From: Ilyonectria destructans
Taxonomy: Eukaryota > Ascomycota > Sordariomycetes > Hypocreales > Nectriaceae
Length of the DNA: 64,000 nt
Assembly (NCBI GenBank): GCA_020740775.1
Contig: JAHEWK010000010.1
Coordinates: 558,001 to 622,000, forward strand
Direction of reading: 5' to 3'
Shown: positions 62,815 through 64,000 of the stretch, in pieces
How the letters are laid out: every line of letters starts with the position of its first letter
How positions within the stretch are numbered: position 1 is the first letter of the stretch
The notes under the pieces: generated by a model
Database searches by the model: none
What the model was told of the DNA's origin: nothing
The model's input: the letters and a program-made list of their open reading frames with translations, nothing else
Position numbers and translations under genes: made by a program

Positions 62815-63240
62815 TCAGCTGCACCAGGTCTTCGGCAGGATGGCCATATCATCTATGACGTTCCAGGCGAGTTTGAGGTTTGTGGACCAGACCCTCTCTG
62901 GCCTCTTCTCAATCCTCGGGGTGACGGATGGTACAGTTGCACTTCGACTCGTAGCCCGGTCCGTTGGCAACCTCATTGGCTGCCTAGGTTTATCATGGCA
63001 ATAGCCCTCCCCAGATTCAAACAGGGTGAAGCGTATTCGGAGGAGGCTAACAACCTTCCTCGGCTTCTGGATGAGGCCCCCTTCCCATGTGGTGCAGGGG
63101 CAGAGGAAGATGCGTGCCATGTGGCCGCCCTGCCTGTAGACCCACGTCCCCACACTGTCAACGACCAAGAAACGGAGTGTGTACCGAAGCTCTATAGCTC
63201 GGCGGAGGTAAAATTGCTTTATTTCGTCGCGAAATGAGGG
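62815..63240 (-). pseudogene. Possible decayed fragment of a HET-domain (heterokaryon incompatibility) gene
   Basis: One minus frame is open from the stop at 63241 to the stop at 62815. Its first part reads FRDEIK..., then AIELRYTLRFLVVDSVGT, then RQGGHMARIF. The family pattern is a helix, RYLWIDSLCIIQ, and a conserved MA.IY about 15 residues later. Here the order is the same, but the Cys after the DS pair is lost and the spacing is shortened. The flanking segments in this frame are not protein-like. If true, it is a relic of an allorecognition/NLR-type accessory gene. Chance similarity is quite possible. Confidence 0.25.
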
Positions 63241-64000
63241 TCAGCTCAAAAGTCTGAGGCCCCAGGAAACCCCAGTCTATTTGGTGGTAGACGGCGCCCT
63301 CGCCTCGCTAGGTGTCGATTAGACTGGAAACTGCGGATCCGAGGAGTGCCGCTTTTGGTTTGATCATCTGGAGAGGTTATACCCGTGCCATGTCCTGTGC
63401 ACAGCCGTCGACGAAACAGGAAACCGCTTAGACTTACACTCCGGTGTTCGAGAACTGTGTCATGGGACGCAAGGTCAATCAGCAACCAGTTAAGTCCTTG
63501 GATTTGCCAAACATGCGACCAACTTCTATCACGCGGGATGTCATTCGGCCAATACCTCAAGCGCCTTCCCCAAATGTAAAATGATACAATACGGCGAAAA
63601 CAGAAGCGTCGGTTTCAAATGACAAGATCATTGAGGTCGGGTACGGAACTGAGGTTCAGGCATTATTTTCCGATGCGTTATTGGGGTGGTGAAGCATGAG
63701 TGCAGCTAGAGTTGAGAATAGTTCGATCCTACCTGGCAGTTTCTCTCCCGGTAGATGCGTTCTACGTAATATGTTGCTATAGATGCGTAGGATCTGTGGA
63801 TGGAACTCAACTCCAGATATTGTTGTTAAATTAGGACATGGAGTTCATTTTCATGGAGTAGGTTTTGAGGGGTCTCGTTCGCATTCGAGGCAACTGGTCC
63901 AAGTTAACGGTCGCAAGCTGACATTTTCCAAAGCTCCGATCTCAGCAAGGCTGCTCGGTTGAGGACGCTGAACTCGAACGGCTTCCAGCGCCGGGTGGTG
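63241..64000. other. Right end of window, nothing recognised
   Basis: Short frames only, with many stops on both strands. It could hold upstream parts of the putative decayed HET gene, but I could not join any. Confidence 0.4.

Overview
The window is nuclear DNA from a filamentous ascomycete (Pezizomycotina). A Sordariomycete, perhaps Hypocreales, is most likely, but the genus cannot be fixed from the sequence alone. Reasons: short introns (mostly about 50-160 nt) with GTRNGT donors, CTAAC/CTGAC branch sites and YAG acceptors; long C/T-rich 5' leaders; a PalH-type pH sensor gene; and fungal-style Edc3, Hmt1, Kti12 and Cul4 proteins. I found no rRNA, tRNA, CRISPR array, intact transposon or secondary-metabolite cluster.

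Layout. 1-8 kb, + strand: the 3' half of the ATM-family kinase gene tel1, then cullin-4. 8-12.5 kb: a 4.5 kb stretch without a recognisable gene. 12.5-26 kb, + strand: a Pro-rich coiled-coil protein, the PIF1 DNA helicase, the decapping activator Edc3 and the pH-sensor membrane protein PalH/Rim21. A candidate two-exon small gene lies antisense between pif1 and edc3. 28-30 kb, + strand: ceramide synthase (Lag1/TLC family). 32.8-36 kb, - strand: an Hmt1-type half-size ABC transporter with a repeat-rich upstream region. 37-49 kb: a gene desert of about 11 kb with micro- and minisatellites. 49-61 kb: a small orphan (+), CDC48 (-), a two-exon orphan (-), KTI12 (-), a seven-TM protein (+) and a Smr-domain protein (-). 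61-64 kb: gene-poor, with one possible decayed HET-domain fragment.

The genes are mostly conserved housekeeping genes rather than an operon-like system. Loose themes are genome maintenance (Tel1, Cul4, Pif1), protein and RNA turnover (Cul4, Cdc48, Edc3, Smr), membrane and vacuole homeostasis (PalH, Lag1, Hmt1) and tRNA modification (Kti12). All exon structures were worked out by eye from splice signals, reading phase and recalled family sequences.

The most interesting observations are: an N-terminal dual-start arrangement in pif1 resembling yeast Pif1; a C-terminal CaaX-type prenylation motif on the Smr protein; an Arg-rich, acid-free N-terminal extension on Hmt1; an unannotated-looking small gene tail-to-tail with pif1; minisatellites upstream of hmt1; and a recurring GTAC-GAA-GTAC motif confined to gene-poor DNA.
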